This document shows positions 35,023 to 44,481 of a stretch of 64,000 bases of DNA, in pieces (position 1 is the first letter of the stretch; every line of letters begins with the position of its first letter). The stretch comes from Bacteroidales bacterium (GTDB lineage: Bacteria > Bacteroidota > Bacteroidia > Bacteroidales > Muribaculaceae), in NCBI GenBank assembly GCA_004557825.1, contig SFFL01000001.1, positions 62,001-126,000 of the forward strand, given 5' to 3'. The position numbers were made by a program, and so were the translations under genes. A model generated the notes under the pieces. It worked only from the letters and a program-made list of their open reading frames with translations, made no database searches and was not told where the DNA came from.

Positions 35023-35052
35023 CAAAGTAACCTCAAAAAACTCTGTTGACAA
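35023..35052 (-). promoter_or_regulatory. Probable promoter of the SIMPL gene
   Basis: Minus strand TTG (35050-35052), 19-nt spacer, TTACTTTG (35023-35030), the same -7 variant as at rpmB. The leader would be about 170 nt. Confidence 0.5.
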
Positions 35053-35127
35053 ATTAATTTTATGTGCGGTGTATGAAATGCAGCCGGCAGTGTACAAAAT
35101 CAATTTTAGTACCGAACGAGGTAATAC

Positions 35128-35445
35128 TTATCGCCAAACGATAAAGCTGAAGTTTTCCGGAACATTTTCTACCGGCTTGCCGAAGATGAATCTGTCTCCG
35201 TTAGCTGTCCTGCCGAAACCGTAGGAGGAAGAGCCGATAAGGTAGATAGCGTTAGATACGCCCAGATCGACGAGCGCTTGCGAAAAGTCGTGGAAGCTAA
35301 GTTTGTCTGTGCTCATCACCACTACGGTCTTGCCGTTGAGAGTAGCCAGGGCTTTGCGCTTGGAGGTGCCTTTAGGCTTGTTTTCAACTATCTGGCCGCC
35401 TACCACCAGCGGATATTGCCGGGCATCGGCCGGGAGTTTTTCCAT
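35128..35445 (-). CDS. Small NAGPA/DUF2233-like protein, possibly a truncated remnant
   Basis: 105 residues. The second half (ATLNGKTVVVMSTDKLSFHDFSQALVDLG then AIYLIGSSSYG) resembles the C-terminal core of phosphodiester glycosidase (NAGPA) / DUF2233 proteins, where a 'DG..SL/YG' end follows the helix-strand unit. The N-terminal half of such a domain and any signal peptide are missing, so it may be a leftover 3' part or a minimal family version. A TATATTTG -7 element (35459-35466) ends about 13 nt before the ATG. It is read away from the plus-strand tRNA-Arg gene. Function unknown. Confidence 0.5.
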   Translation of the reverse strand: MEKLPADARQYPLVVGGQIVENKPKGTSKRKALATLNGKTVVVMSTDKLSFHDFSQALVDLGVSNAIYLIGSSSYGFGRTANGDRFIFGKPVENVPENFSFIVWR

Positions 35446-35458
35446 CCAAAATCAACAC

Positions 35459-35466
35459 CAAATATA
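35459..35466 (-). promoter_or_regulatory. -7 element upstream of the NAGPA-like ORF
   Basis: TATATTTG on the minus strand, giving a predicted leader of about 9 nt. No good -33 TTG is at 19-20 nt spacing. Confidence 0.35.
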
Positions 35467-35498
35467 TATAGGGTTGCAAAAATCCGGCGCCAAAGGCT

Positions 35499-35527
35499 TT
35501 GCAACTCGAAAATAATACGTAACTTTG
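35499..35527 (+). promoter_or_regulatory. Promoter of tRNA-Arg(TCT) and probably the aminotransferase
   Basis: TTG (35499-35501), 18-nt spacer, TAACTTTG (35520-35527). The tRNA starts 71 nt after the element. Confidence 0.6.
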
Positions 35528-35597
35528 CACCACGGATCGCCCTTTCTCCACGCGGCTATGCATTTGCCCGGCGCGGAATGTGGCGATACGAAAGGTA

Positions 35598-35671
35598 GGT
35601 CCGGTAGCTCAGCTGGATAGAGCAACTGCCTTCTAAGCAGTCGGTCAGGGGTTCGAATCCCCTCCGGATCA
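35598..35671 (+). tRNA. tRNA-Arg (anticodon TCT)
   Basis: 74 nt without CCA: acceptor GGTCCGG / CCGGATC, D-arm GCTC/GAGC, anticodon stem ACTGC/GCAGT with loop CTTCTAA (TCT), T-arm AGGGG-TTCGAAT-CCCCT, discriminator A. Confidence 0.95.
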
Positions 35672-35691
35672 CATTTATAGCACAATTGTCT

Positions 35692-36897
35692 ATGCCCGAA
35701 GTATCGCAGCGCGGTATTATTATGCCCGCTTCCCCTATCAGGCGGCTGGTGCCGCTGGCCAACAAGGCTGCCGAACGCGGCGTGAAAGTTTACCGCCTCA
35801 ACATCGGACAGCCCGATATCCCCACTCCCAAAGAAGGTCTTGACGCCCTCAAGCACATCGACCGCAAGGTGCTGGAATACAGCCCCTCCGACGGCTTGCG
35901 CTCGCTGCGCGAGAAGCTTCGCGAATATTACCACCGCTACAACATCGACGTGGATGTCGACGACATCATCATCACCGCCGGTGGCTCGGAAGCCGTGCTC
36001 TTCGCCTTTATGGCCTGCCTTGACCCGGGCGACGAGATTATCGTGCCCGAACCCGCCTATGCCAACTATATGGCATTCGCTATCTCGGCCGGCGCGAATA
36101 TCGTCACCATTCCCTCATCCATCGACGAAGGCTTCGCTATGCCCCCGATGGAAAAATTCGAGCAGCTTATCACTCCCCGCACCAAGGGCATCCTGATCTG
36201 CAACCCCAACAATCCCACCGGCTACCTCTACTCGATGAAGGAGATGCTTCAGATTCGCGACATCGTGAAGAAGCACAATCTCTTCCTTTTCTCCGACGAG
36301 GTTTACCGCGAATTCTGCTACACCGGCGCCCCCTATATCTCCGCCTTCCATCTGCCCGACATCGAGGAACAGGTGGTGCTCATCGACTCGGTGTCGAAGC
36401 GCTACAACGAGTGCGGCATACGCATCGGCGCACTCATCACCAAGCACAAAGAGCTGAAGAACAGCGTGATGAAATTCTGCCAGGCACGCCTTAGCCCCCC
36501 GCTGCTGGGTCAGATTGTGGCAGAAGCATCGATTGACACCACGCCCGAATACATGCTCCAGACCTACAACGAATATGTAGACCGCCGCAAATTCCTCATC
36601 GACGAGCTCAACAAGATTCCGGGCGTATATTCCCCCATCCCGATGGGAGCATTCTACACCGTGGCACGCCTGCCGGTCGACGACGCTGACAAATTCTGCA
36701 GCTGGTGTCTCGACGAATTTTCATACGAAGGCCAGACAATATTTATGGCTCCCGCATCGGGCTTCTACACCTCCGAAGGGATGGGCCACGACGAAGTGCG
36801 CATCGCCTACATCCTTGAAAAAGAGAAGCTTCGCAAAGCCATGCAGGTGCTCCGCAAAGCCCTCGAAGCATACCCCGGCCGAAAGATGCCATCCTGA
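35692..36897 (+). CDS. PLP-dependent class I/II aminotransferase
   Basis: A 401-residue fold-type I aminotransferase (AspC/AAT-like group). RLNIGQPDIPTP binds substrate, NPNNPTGYLYS and DEVYREF are PLP-binding segments, and the Schiff-base lysine is in DSVSKRYNECG; the C-terminal ATG-independent arginine region ends in EVRIAYILEKE. Probably aspartate or aromatic/branched amino-acid transaminase; exact substrate is not determined. The ATG at 35692 begins 20 nt after the tRNA-Arg 3' end and no separate promoter fits in between, so the mRNA is probably released by tRNA processing. An in-frame TTG lies 6 nt upstream. Confidence 0.92.
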   Translation: MPEVSQRGIIMPASPIRRLVPLANKAAERGVKVYRLNIGQPDIPTPKEGLDALKHIDRKVLEYSPSDGLRSLREKLREYYHRYNIDVDVDDIIITAGGSEAVLFAFMACLDPGDEIIVPEPAYANYMAFAISAGANIVTIPSSIDEGFAMPPMEKFEQLITPRTKGILICNPNNPTGYLYSMKEMLQIRDIVKKHNLFLFSDEVYREFCYTGAPYISAFHLPDIEEQVVLIDSVSKRYNECGIRIGALITKHKELKNSVMKFCQARLSPPLLGQIVAEASIDTTPEYMLQTYNEYVDRRKFLIDELNKIPGVYSPIPMGAFYTVARLPVDDADKFCSWCLDEFSYEGQTIFMAPASGFYTSEGMGHDEVRIAYILEKEKLRKAMQVLRKALEAYPGRKMPS

Positions 36898-36991
36898 CGC
36901 CGCTCCGGCTGAAAAAGCCGACTGACAACAACTGACAAAATACACGCCCCGACTGACAACGAAAGGAATCAGCCGGGGCGTCCAACATTTT

Positions 36992-37007
36992 TGGCACAAT
37001 GTTTGTT
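36992..37007 (+). promoter_or_regulatory. Sigma-54-like -24/-12 promoter of dnaK
   Basis: TGGCACAATGTTTGTT. The -24 GG (36993-36994) and the -12 GT (37005-37006) are exactly 10 nt apart; it matches TGGCAC-N5-TTGC with T for the last C. I see no TAnnTTTG element at the right place. The leader would be about 83 nt. Confidence 0.5.
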
Positions 37008-37100
37008 TGATATGTAGGATGAAAACGGAAAGGCACCCCGGTGCCCCCGCAACACATACTATCGAAATCAAAAAAACAAATAAATAAAAACTCTACAACT

Positions 37101-39017
37101 ATGGGAAAAATCATAGGTATCGACTTAGGCACCACCAACTCCTGCGTGGCTGTCCTCGAGGGCAAAGACCCCGTCGTAATTCCTAACTCTGAAGGCCGCA
37201 ACACCACTCCTTCGGTAGTGGCATTCGTCGATGGCGGCGAACGCAAAGTAGGCGACCCCGCCAAACGTCAGGCCATCACAAACCCCGGCCGCACTATCTA
37301 CTCCATCAAGCGCTTTATGGGTGAAACCTTCGACAAAGTGCAGAAGGAAATCGAACGCGTGCCTTACAAGGTAGTACGCTCCGCCAACAACACTCCGCGC
37401 GTCGACATCGAAGGTCGCGGATATACACCCCAGGAAATCTCCGCTATGATTCTTCAGAAGATGAAGAAAACTGCCGAAGATTACCTCGGCCAGCCCGTCA
37501 CCGAAGCTGTCATCACCGTGCCGGCTTACTTCAACGACTCGCAGCGCCAGGCCACTAAGGAAGCCGGTGAAATCGCAGGCCTTACCGTAAAACGTATCGT
37601 CAACGAACCCACCGCTGCCGCACTCGCCTACGGCCTCGACAAGAGCGACAAAGATCAGAAAATCGCTGTATTCGACCTCGGTGGCGGTACATTCGATATC
37701 TCCATCCTCGAACTTGGCGACGGCGTGTTTGAAGTAAAATCAACCAACGGCGACACCCATCTGGGCGGCGACGACTTCGACCACGTAATCATCGACTGGC
37801 TTGCCGACGAATTCCTCAAAGACGAAGGCGTAGACCTCCGTCAGGACCCGATGGCACTCCAGCGCCTCAAAGAAGCTGCCGAGAAAGCTAAAATCGAGCT
37901 TTCTTCCACAACTTCCACCGAAATCAACCTGCCCTACATCATGCCCGTCAACGGCATTCCAAAGCACCTTGTAAAGACCCTTACACGTGCTAAATTCGAG
38001 CAGCTCGCCGACAAACTCATCCAGGCCACCATTCCTCCCTGCCAGCAGGCCCTCAACGACGCAGGCCTCCAGGCTAAGGACATCGACGAAGTGATCCTCG
38101 TAGGCGGTTCCACACGTATACCCGCCGTACAGCAGATCGTGGAGAAATTCTTCAGCAAAGCCCCCTCGAAAGGCGTTAACCCCGACGAAGTGGTAGCCGT
38201 AGGCGCAGCCATCCAGGGCGGCGTACTCTCCGGCGACGTTAAGGACGTGCTTCTGCTCGACGTAGTGCCCCTGTCGGTCGGCATCGAGACTCTCGGCGGC
38301 GTTATGACAAAGCTCATCGAAGCCAACACCACCATTCCTACCCGCAAGAGCGAAACATTCTCCACTGCAGCCGACAACCAGCCCTCTGTGGAAATCCACG
38401 TTCTCCAAGGCGAACGCCCCATGGCAAAAGATGACAAAACCCTCGGCAAATTCCACCTCGACGGCATCGCACCCGCTCCCCGTGGCATCCCCCAGATCGA
38501 GGTAACATTTGAAATCGACGCCAACGGCATCCTCAACGTCTCCGCAAAAGACAAAGCCACCGGCAAAGAACAGAGCATCCGCATCGAAGCATCGTCGGGC
38601 CTGAGCGACGCCGAAATCCAGCGCATGAAAGATGAAGCTGCCGCCAACGCTGCCGCCGACGCCAAAGAGAAAGAACGCATCGACACCCTCAACAAAGCCG
38701 ACGCCATCATCTTCCAGACAGAGAAACAGATAGCCGAATTCGGCGACAAACTCCCTGCCGACAAGAAAGCTGCCATCGAAGCCGCCCTCAACAAACTCAA
38801 AGACGCCCACAAAGCACAAGACGTTGCTACCTGCGAAGCAGCCATCAAAGAAATCGAAACCACCTTTGGTGCAGCCCAGCAAGACATCCTCAACGCCCAG
38901 GCACAGACCCAGGCCAACGCCAACCCCGGCGCCCAGCCCGGATCCAACCCCGGTGCAGGCCCCTCCACCCCCCACGACGACGGCGTCACCGACGTCGACT
39001 TCGAGGAAGTGAAGTAA
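37101..39017 (+). CDS. dnaK: Chaperone DnaK (Hsp70)
   Basis: A 638-residue Hsp70. ATPase domain with [10 protein letters not shown] (residues 5-14), [23 protein letters not shown] and VGGSTRIPA; substrate-binding domain from about 385, then a helical lid and an Asn/Pro/Gly/Ala-rich tail ending DVDFEEVK. It folds new and stress-damaged proteins with DnaJ and GrpE; neither partner is adjacent. The ATG at 37101 starts the family-conserved [13 protein letters not shown] terminator follows 32 nt after the stop. Confidence 0.98.
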   Translation: MGKIIGIDLGTTNSCVAVLEGKDPVVIPNSEGRNTTPSVVAFVDGGERKVGDPAKRQAITNPGRTIYSIKRFMGETFDKVQKEIERVPYKVVRSANNTPRVDIEGRGYTPQEISAMILQKMKKTAEDYLGQPVTEAVITVPAYFNDSQRQATKEAGEIAGLTVKRIVNEPTAAALAYGLDKSDKDQKIAVFDLGGGTFDISILELGDGVFEVKSTNGDTHLGGDDFDHVIIDWLADEFLKDEGVDLRQDPMALQRLKEAAEKAKIELSSTTSTEINLPYIMPVNGIPKHLVKTLTRAKFEQLADKLIQATIPPCQQALNDAGLQAKDIDEVILVGGSTRIPAVQQIVEKFFSKAPSKGVNPDEVVAVGAAIQGGVLSGDVKDVLLLDVVPLSVGIETLGGVMTKLIEANTTIPTRKSETFSTAADNQPSVEIHVLQGERPMAKDDKTLGKFHLDGIAPAPRGIPQIEVTFEIDANGILNVSAKDKATGKEQSIRIEASSGLSDAEIQRMKDEAAANAAADAKEKERIDTLNKADAIIFQTEKQIAEFGDKLPADKKAAIEAALNKLKDAHKAQDVATCEAAIKEIETTFGAAQQDILNAQAQTQANANPGAQPGSNPGAGPSTPHDDGVTDVDFEEVK

Positions 39018-39048
39018 TCCTCGAATACTGGTACATCCAAATCAATAT

Positions 39049-39090
39049 AAATGGAGTGTAGCCCTGCAGGTTACGCTCCATTTTCTTTTT
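39049..39090 (+). terminator. Terminator of dnaK
   Basis: AAATGGAG (39049-39056) pairs with CTCCATTT (39076-39083), and the inner GTA/TAC and CC/GG extend it; the tail is TTTTCTTTTT. Confidence 0.85.
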
Positions 39091-39224
39091 ATGATTTTCC
39101 GCTGATTCCTTGAACTCTGCATTTGGCGCCGAAATAGACCAGAGATTGATTTATTCCAGCCATATTTACGCTATATTTGCCGGGAATTTGGAATTGGAGG
39201 GAGCAAAAAATTTCATTTAATATT

Positions 39225-39254
39225 TTGTGCGCTCAATATTTGTATCTACCTTTG
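39225..39254 (+). promoter_or_regulatory. Promoter of the ECF sigma gene
   Basis: TTG (39225-39227), 19-nt spacer, TACCTTTG (39247-39254). The ATG is 34 nt downstream. Confidence 0.6.
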
Positions 39255-39287
39255 GCGTTTGAAATCGTTAAATCTAATATACAATCC

Positions 39288-39851
39288 ATGTTCGACGAAT
39301 TTGAATGTATCAACAATCTTAAGCGAGGCAGCTACAAGGCGTTCACGAAAATCTATGATGAATATGCCGACAGCGTTTTCAGTTTCGCGCTTCTGCAGCT
39401 TCGCAACCGCGACGCGGCCCGCGACGTTGTGCAGGATACATTCATGAAGCTGTGGATCAACCGTCGCATTATAAATTGTACAGGGAATCTGAAAGGTTTC
39501 ATCCTCTCTATTGCGCGTTATCGTATTATCGATACTTTGCGCCAGCAGATGCACGAACCCAAATTTGAAGAATACATCGAGCATTGCGCAGAGGCGCCTA
39601 CCGAAGTCACCCCCGAGGATATTATAATGTATGATGAATTTCTCTCTTTATTGACGGAGGCAAAAGAGAGGCTCACTCCCCGTGAGCGTCAGATTTATGA
39701 AATGAGCCGCGATTCACAGCTGACTGTTTCGCAGATTGCCGGAGAGCTGGGGATTTCGGAGCAAACTGTTAAAAACCATATTACATCGGCGCTGCGTATA
39801 TTACGTAATGCCATTAAAGGGTCACCTCTGATATTTATTTTCTGGCTCTGA
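39288..39851 (+). CDS. ECF-type RNA polymerase sigma factor (SusC/FecR-linked)
   Basis: A 187-residue sigma factor with only regions 2 and 4. Region 2 contains YDEYADSVFSFALLQLRNRDAARDVVQDTFMKLW (about residues 21-55) and region 4 the LTVSQIAGELGISEQTVKNHI helix-turn-helix near the C-terminus. The ATG at 39288 (MFDEFECINNL) is preferred over an upstream open frame that runs through the promoter. It is followed by a terminator, a regulatory gap, FecR and an STN-containing SusC, the classical trans-envelope induction cascade in which SusC occupancy releases the sigma factor from FecR to turn on the locus. Confidence 0.93.
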   Translation: MFDEFECINNLKRGSYKAFTKIYDEYADSVFSFALLQLRNRDAARDVVQDTFMKLWINRRIINCTGNLKGFILSIARYRIIDTLRQQMHEPKFEEYIEHCAEAPTEVTPEDIIMYDEFLSLLTEAKERLTPRERQIYEMSRDSQLTVSQIAGELGISEQTVKNHITSALRILRNAIKGSPLIFIFWL

Positions 39852-39884
39852 TGTAGCGAGCGTTATTATTACCACCTCATTCTA

Positions 39885-39927
39885 CGGGTGTGTCAAGATC
39901 TCAGATTTTGGCGCACCCGCTTTTTTT
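39885..39927 (+). terminator. Terminator after the ECF sigma gene
   Basis: CGGGTGTG (39885-39892) pairs with CGCACCCG (39912-39919, one G-T wobble), followed by seven T's. It separates sigma-factor transcription from the fecR-susC operon. Confidence 0.8.
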
Positions 39928-40013
39928 GTAAAAATATGTTATTAAACATATAAATTTATATAGTACCAAACCGGATTTCTCTCGGATATACAGGAAACGG
40001 ACAAAACCGACGC

Positions 40014-40055
40014 GGCTACATTTCGTAGCCTTCCTATCCGCAATATAGCGGATAG
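40014..40055 (+). promoter_or_regulatory. Two tandem hairpins just upstream of fecR
   Basis: Hairpin 1: GGCTAC (40014-40019) / GTAGCC (40025-40030). Hairpin 2: CTATCCGC (40034-40041) / GCGGATAG (40048-40055). They end 19 nt before the fecR ATG, with no T-run. They may be part of the leader of the sigma-controlled operon. Confidence 0.45.
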
Positions 40056-40074
40056 AAACCAATCACTAATATTT

Positions 40075-41031
40075 ATGTTGTCACGTTTCAAACAGCTTTA
40101 CAAGAAATACACCGGCGGTAATATCCGGCCTGAGGAATTTAAAGAGATGCATTGCTCCCTGGAATCTGTATCCGATGATAATCTGTGGACTGCAATGCTG
40201 GAAAGCGCCGACGATGCGCCTGTCACACCTATGCCGCAGGAAATGAAAAATGAGGTGAAGCGCAATCTGCGGCGCTCCGTCATTAGCCAGCGTATAAAAT
40301 CTTATGCCCGCTATGCAGCGGCAGTGATCGCTCTGATATTTATAACGTCGGCCGTAATTCTCGGCATAAACGCGCCGCACGCCACCTCTTCGATGCAGGA
40401 ATTCACAGCATCCATCCCGGCGGGAAGCCGCACCAATCTCACGCTCCCCGACGGCACGCGGGTGCAACTCAATGCTGCATCTGAACTGACATTCGGCTGG
40501 GACACCAAAGGTGAGCGTGTGGCACACCTCTGTGGCGAAGCATTTTTTGATGTGGCAAAAGACCCCGACCACGCATTCCGCGTAATTGTATCGGATGTGG
40601 AGATTGAAGTGCACGGCACATCGTTTAACGTCAACGCCTACGATAACAAGAACATATCCGTGGCACTCGTCAACGGCAAAGTAAGCCTCTGCGGCAGCGG
40701 TCTCCGAGGCAACGCCTATATTATGCAGCCAGGCGAAAAAGCTGTGTATAACAATGAAGACCGCTCATTCTCCATATCAAGAGCCGAAATGAACGTGGAG
40801 ACCGGCTGGACCCGCGGCAATCTGGTATTCAAGCACAAAAAGCTCTCAGAAGTAATTGCAATGGTAGAACGGCGCTACGGCGTAGAAATCGAGATGCAGT
40901 GCGACTCGCTTTCCGATGACACCCTTACCGGCAAATTCGGCAACGAAGACATCACCGACGTGCTGTCGTCACTCAGCAATATGTACAAATTCAAATATAC
41001 AATCAAGAAAAACCATATAACAATTTATTAA
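40075..41031 (+). CDS. FecR family anti-sigma factor
   Basis: A 318-residue inner-membrane signalling protein. A short cytoplasmic part (about residues 1-80) is followed by one membrane helix (about 81-100, AAAVIALIFITSAVILGI) and the periplasmic FecR domain (SIPAGSRTNLTLPDGTRVQLNAAS then GEAFFDVAKDP and FRVIVSDVEIEVHGTSFNVNAY). A DUF4974 domain ends it (KLSEVIAMVERRYGVEI). The periplasmic part contacts the STN domain of SusC; the cytoplasmic part holds the ECF sigma. Its stop is 6 nt before the SusC start. Confidence 0.94.
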   Translation: MLSRFKQLYKKYTGGNIRPEEFKEMHCSLESVSDDNLWTAMLESADDAPVTPMPQEMKNEVKRNLRRSVISQRIKSYARYAAAVIALIFITSAVILGINAPHATSSMQEFTASIPAGSRTNLTLPDGTRVQLNAASELTFGWDTKGERVAHLCGEAFFDVAKDPDHAFRVIVSDVEIEVHGTSFNVNAYDNKNISVALVNGKVSLCGSGLRGNAYIMQPGEKAVYNNEDRSFSISRAEMNVETGWTRGNLVFKHKKLSEVIAMVERRYGVEIEMQCDSLSDDTLTGKFGNEDITDVLSSLSNMYKFKYTIKKNHITIY

Positions 41032-41037
41032 TAAACC

Positions 41038-44000
41038 ATGAACTCAATCACAAGACAATGGGGAAAGCACCCCGCCTCCGGCAGCCGTAAATCCTGGCTC
41101 GTCAGGTTTGTCGCTGCTTTGCTGCTCTTCGGCGCGCTTGCTGTCCCGCAAGATGCCAGCGCACAGTCAGAGCGCGTCACTGTGGCCGGAGAAAATCTCA
41201 CACAGGTTTTCAAGGAAATAGAGAAACAGACCAATTACACCTTCGTCTACCGCGACGAAATTCAGCCCAATGCCACCATAAAGGTAAAGGCTCAGAACCG
41301 TCCGCTTTCCGAAGTGCTCACTGAGATACTTTCTCCGATGGGGCTTACCTACTCTCTGAACAATCGCACAATCACCATTATCCGGGATGCATCTTTGGCA
41401 AAGGCCGGCGGCGCCAAAGGAGGTAAAGAGACTACCATCTCCGGCAAAGTACTCGACCAGGAAGGAGAACCGCTCATCGGCGCCACAGTCCTGGTAAAAG
41501 GCACAAGCATAGGTGCAAATACTGATGCCGACGGCAACTTTACAATCTCTAAAGTACCTGCGGGCTCAGTGCTCACATTCTCTTATATCGGCTTCACTCC
41601 ACGCAACATTAAGGCATCGGATACCGCCAAATTAAAAGAGGTGGTTCTTCAGCCCGACAACAAAATCCTCGATGAGGTAGTAGTTGTGGGATATGGCACG
41701 ATGAAAAAGCGCGACCTCACCGGTGCGGTTTCTACGGTGAAACTTTCCGACACTCCCGTAGGCACCACATCGTCGGTGAGCCGTATGCTCGCCGGTAAGG
41801 CTGCCGGTCTGCAGGTGACTACCCCGAGCGCACAGCCGGGCGGTGCCACCAACTTCCTTATCCGCGGTGCCGCTTCGGTCAATGCCAGCAACTCGCCGCT
41901 GTTTATTATCGACGGGTTCCCTGTAAATTCCACCAGCGATACCGGCGGCGGTTATTACCAATATGGCGCCAACGACAACATTCTGGGCCAGCTCAACCCC
42001 AACGATATCGAGAGCATCGACGTGCTGAAAGATGCCTCGTCGACAGCTATCTACGGTTCTCGTGCCGCCAATGGTGTGATTATCATCACCACCAAATCGG
42101 GCAGCCAGGGCGCAGCCAAGGTGCAGTATTCCGGCACAGTGAGTGTGCAGACCATTGCCGACAAATACAAAATGGAGAATGCCGCAGGCTGGATGGAAGC
42201 AGCAAATGCTGTGGCATACGATCGCCACATGCGCGACTGTATGTATTATCCTTACGGTCACAGCCGCCAGGATCTCCCTGCATTTGTTCCCACATATTCT
42301 GCCGAGCAGATAGCCAGTGCGGCACACGACACCGACTGGTTCGATGAAATCAGCCGCACAGGTTTCCAGACACAGCACAATATCTCCGTTTCGGGCGGCA
42401 CTCAGATGACCAAATATCTGATTTCGGGCAATTTCTTCAAGCAGGATGGTGTAATAAAGAACAACGACCTCACCCGCTACACTCTCCGCAGCAACCTCGA
42501 GCAGAAAATCGGTCGGATGGTGAATGTAGGTCTGAATATGTTCTATTCTTCCAGCACCACACACGACATTCCTCTCAGCGGCCACGACGGTCCCGAATAC
42601 GACCCCGTCATCACCGTAGCACTGAAAATGAACCCTCTTCTGCCCGTGCGTGACGAGAATGGCGATTACACAATGAACCCCAAAGCGGCATACACCCCCA
42701 ACCCGGTGTCGATGCTCGACATTCAGAACAAATACTCGCGCGAGCGCCTTATGACCAACGGCTTTATCGAAATCAAACCGTGGGACTTCCTGACCTTCCG
42801 CGCCAATCTCGGCCTTGACCGCACCAATATGAAGCGCCGCGTATATATGCCGAAATCCACACTCTATGGTGCAAAAGTAGGAGGACAGGCCAATATCAAC
42901 GAATTCGACAAGACCGACTATCTGCTCGACCTTACTGCCACATTCAACAAACGATTCGGCGAGCATAGCCTCACTGCTATGGTTGGCTACTCATACCAGA
43001 GATTCACCGCAGAGTTTGTAAATGCCGAAAATCAGGACTTTACTATCGAAAGCTTCGGGTATAATAACCTTGGCGCCGGCAACTTCAGCAAACCGGGCGT
43101 GGCATCCGGCCGCTCCAGCAGCGAACTGGCCTCGTTCTTCGGTCGTGTCAACTACACCTTCGGCGACCGCTATCTCCTTACCGCAACATTACGTGCCGAC
43201 GGCGCTTCAAATTTCTCTAAGAACAACCGCTGGGGCTACTTCCCCTCGGTATCTGCCGGATGGCGCTTCTCCAGTGAGGAATTTATGTCGTCGACATCTG
43301 AATGGCTCTCCAACGGTAAGCTGCGTCTGAGCTGGGGCCAGACCGGTAACTCCAGCATCGGCAACCGCACTGCTTCGGAGTACAGCCCCGCCATCAAATA
43401 CAATTTCGGCAACGCACTCCACACCGGCTATGCCCTGTCGCAACTCGGCAACAACAATCTGAAATGGGAGACAACCACCGAATGGAACGTAGGTCTTGAC
43501 CTTGGATTCTTCAACAACCGCATCAATCTTACCGCCGAATATTATCACCGTGTGATTTCCGACCTGCTCTCTTCACGCACGCTGATGTCATTCAATCCGG
43601 TAGCTGCGATTTCCGACAATATCGGCAAAACCCAGAGCCAGGGTGTGGAACTCACACTCAATACCGTAAACTTCAACACCCGCGACTTCACCTGGACTAC
43701 CGACGTCACGTTCTCCTTCTACCGCGACCGCTGGAAAGAACGCGCCGATTCATGGGTACCCTCGGCATACGAGAAATACGACGGACCGCTCCGCTATGTT
43801 GCCGGCTATGTATCCGACGGTCTGATTATGCCCGACGACGAAGTGCCTTATATGGTAGGCAACTATCCCGGACAGATCAAGCTTCTTGATATCGACGGAT
43901 ACTCTTACAATGCCGACGGCACCATTATGGTCGACAAATATGGCATACCGGTGAAGACGGGCAAGCCCGACGGAAAACTCGACGACGCTGACAAAGTGAT

Positions 44001-44475
44001 CTACAGCACCACCGACCCCGGTTATCTCGCCGGCTTCGGCAACACGCTCCGCTACAAGAACTTCGACTTCAATATCTATTTCTACGGAATGTTCCAGGTG
44101 TTCAAGAATGGCAGTTATCTCGACCAGACCGACTATTTCAATAATATCGACAACTACCAGAACATCACCACTGCCTGGCGCGATGCATGGTCGGCCTCAA
44201 ACCCCGACGGCAAGAACCCCGGCTTCAACCAGATTTACAGCGGATACGGCAACGGCGACTTCTTCGCAAAACGATTCTATATGATTCGCTGCCGCAACAT
44301 CACCTTAGGCTACACGCTGCCGAAAATCAAAGGCATCTCGAAGCTGAGAGTTTACTTCGATGTCAACAATCCGTTTAAAATCACCAATTACAAAGGTCTT
44401 GACCTGGAGACCGGCGACACCAATTCTTATCCCAATGTGCGCAGCTTCAGTTTCGGTCTTGAATTTTCACTCTAA
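41038..44475 (+). CDS. SusC/RagA family TonB-dependent transporter with STN signalling domain
   Basis: A 1145-residue outer-membrane transporter. Signal peptide (to about residue 43, DASAQS), STN domain (about 45-115, VTVAGENLTQVFKEIEKQT), carboxypeptidase-like domain (ISGKVLDQEGEPLIGATV, about 128-210), plug with DGFP and YGSRAANGVIIITT, then the barrel to the last FGLEFSL. The STN domain, absent from the SusC at 12697, signals to FecR. It imports products of surface cleavage together with SusD, 6 nt downstream. Confidence 0.97.
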   Translation: MNSITRQWGKHPASGSRKSWLVRFVAALLLFGALAVPQDASAQSERVTVAGENLTQVFKEIEKQTNYTFVYRDEIQPNATIKVKAQNRPLSEVLTEILSPMGLTYSLNNRTITIIRDASLAKAGGAKGGKETTISGKVLDQEGEPLIGATVLVKGTSIGANTDADGNFTISKVPAGSVLTFSYIGFTPRNIKASDTAKLKEVVLQPDNKILDEVVVVGYGTMKKRDLTGAVSTVKLSDTPVGTTSSVSRMLAGKAAGLQVTTPSAQPGGATNFLIRGAASVNASNSPLFIIDGFPVNSTSDTGGGYYQYGANDNILGQLNPNDIESIDVLKDASSTAIYGSRAANGVIIITTKSGSQGAAKVQYSGTVSVQTIADKYKMENAAGWMEAANAVAYDRHMRDCMYYPYGHSRQDLPAFVPTYSAEQIASAAHDTDWFDEISRTGFQTQHNISVSGGTQMTKYLISGNFFKQDGVIKNNDLTRYTLRSNLEQKIGRMVNVGLNMFYSSSTTHDIPLSGHDGPEYDPVITVALKMNPLLPVRDENGDYTMNPKAAYTPNPVSMLDIQNKYSRERLMTNGFIEIKPWDFLTFRANLGLDRTNMKRRVYMPKSTLYGAKVGGQANINEFDKTDYLLDLTATFNKRFGEHSLTAMVGYSYQRFTAEFVNAENQDFTIESFGYNNLGAGNFSKPGVASGRSSSELASFFGRVNYTFGDRYLLTATLRADGASNFSKNNRWGYFPSVSAGWRFSSEEFMSSTSEWLSNGKLRLSWGQTGNSSIGNRTASEYSPAIKYNFGNALHTGYALSQLGNNNLKWETTTEWNVGLDLGFFNNRINLTAEYYHRVISDLLSSRTLMSFNPVAAISDNIGKTQSQGVELTLNTVNFNTRDFTWTTDVTFSFYRDRWKERADSWVPSAYEKYDGPLRYVAGYVSDGLIMPDDEVPYMVGNYPGQIKLLDIDGYSYNADGTIMVDKYGIPVKTGKPDGKLDDADKVIYSTTDPGYLAGFGNTLRYKNFDFNIYFYGMFQVFKNGSYLDQTDYFNNIDNYQNITTAWRDAWSASNPDGKNPGFNQIYSGYGNGDFFAKRFYMIRCRNITLGYTLPKIKGISKLRVYFDVNNPFKITNYKGLDLETGDTNSYPNVRSFSFGLEFSL

Positions 44476-44481
44476 AATACT

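Noticed and set aside
36898..37100. CIRCE (HrcA) operator upstream of dnaK
   Set aside because: The inverted TTAGCACTC / GAGTGCTAA pair is not present.
37740..38975. 411-codon minus-strand frame opposite dnaK
   Set aside because: Antisense of a highly biased, conserved gene; composition (Gly/Val/Phe-rich) is typical of a shadow frame.
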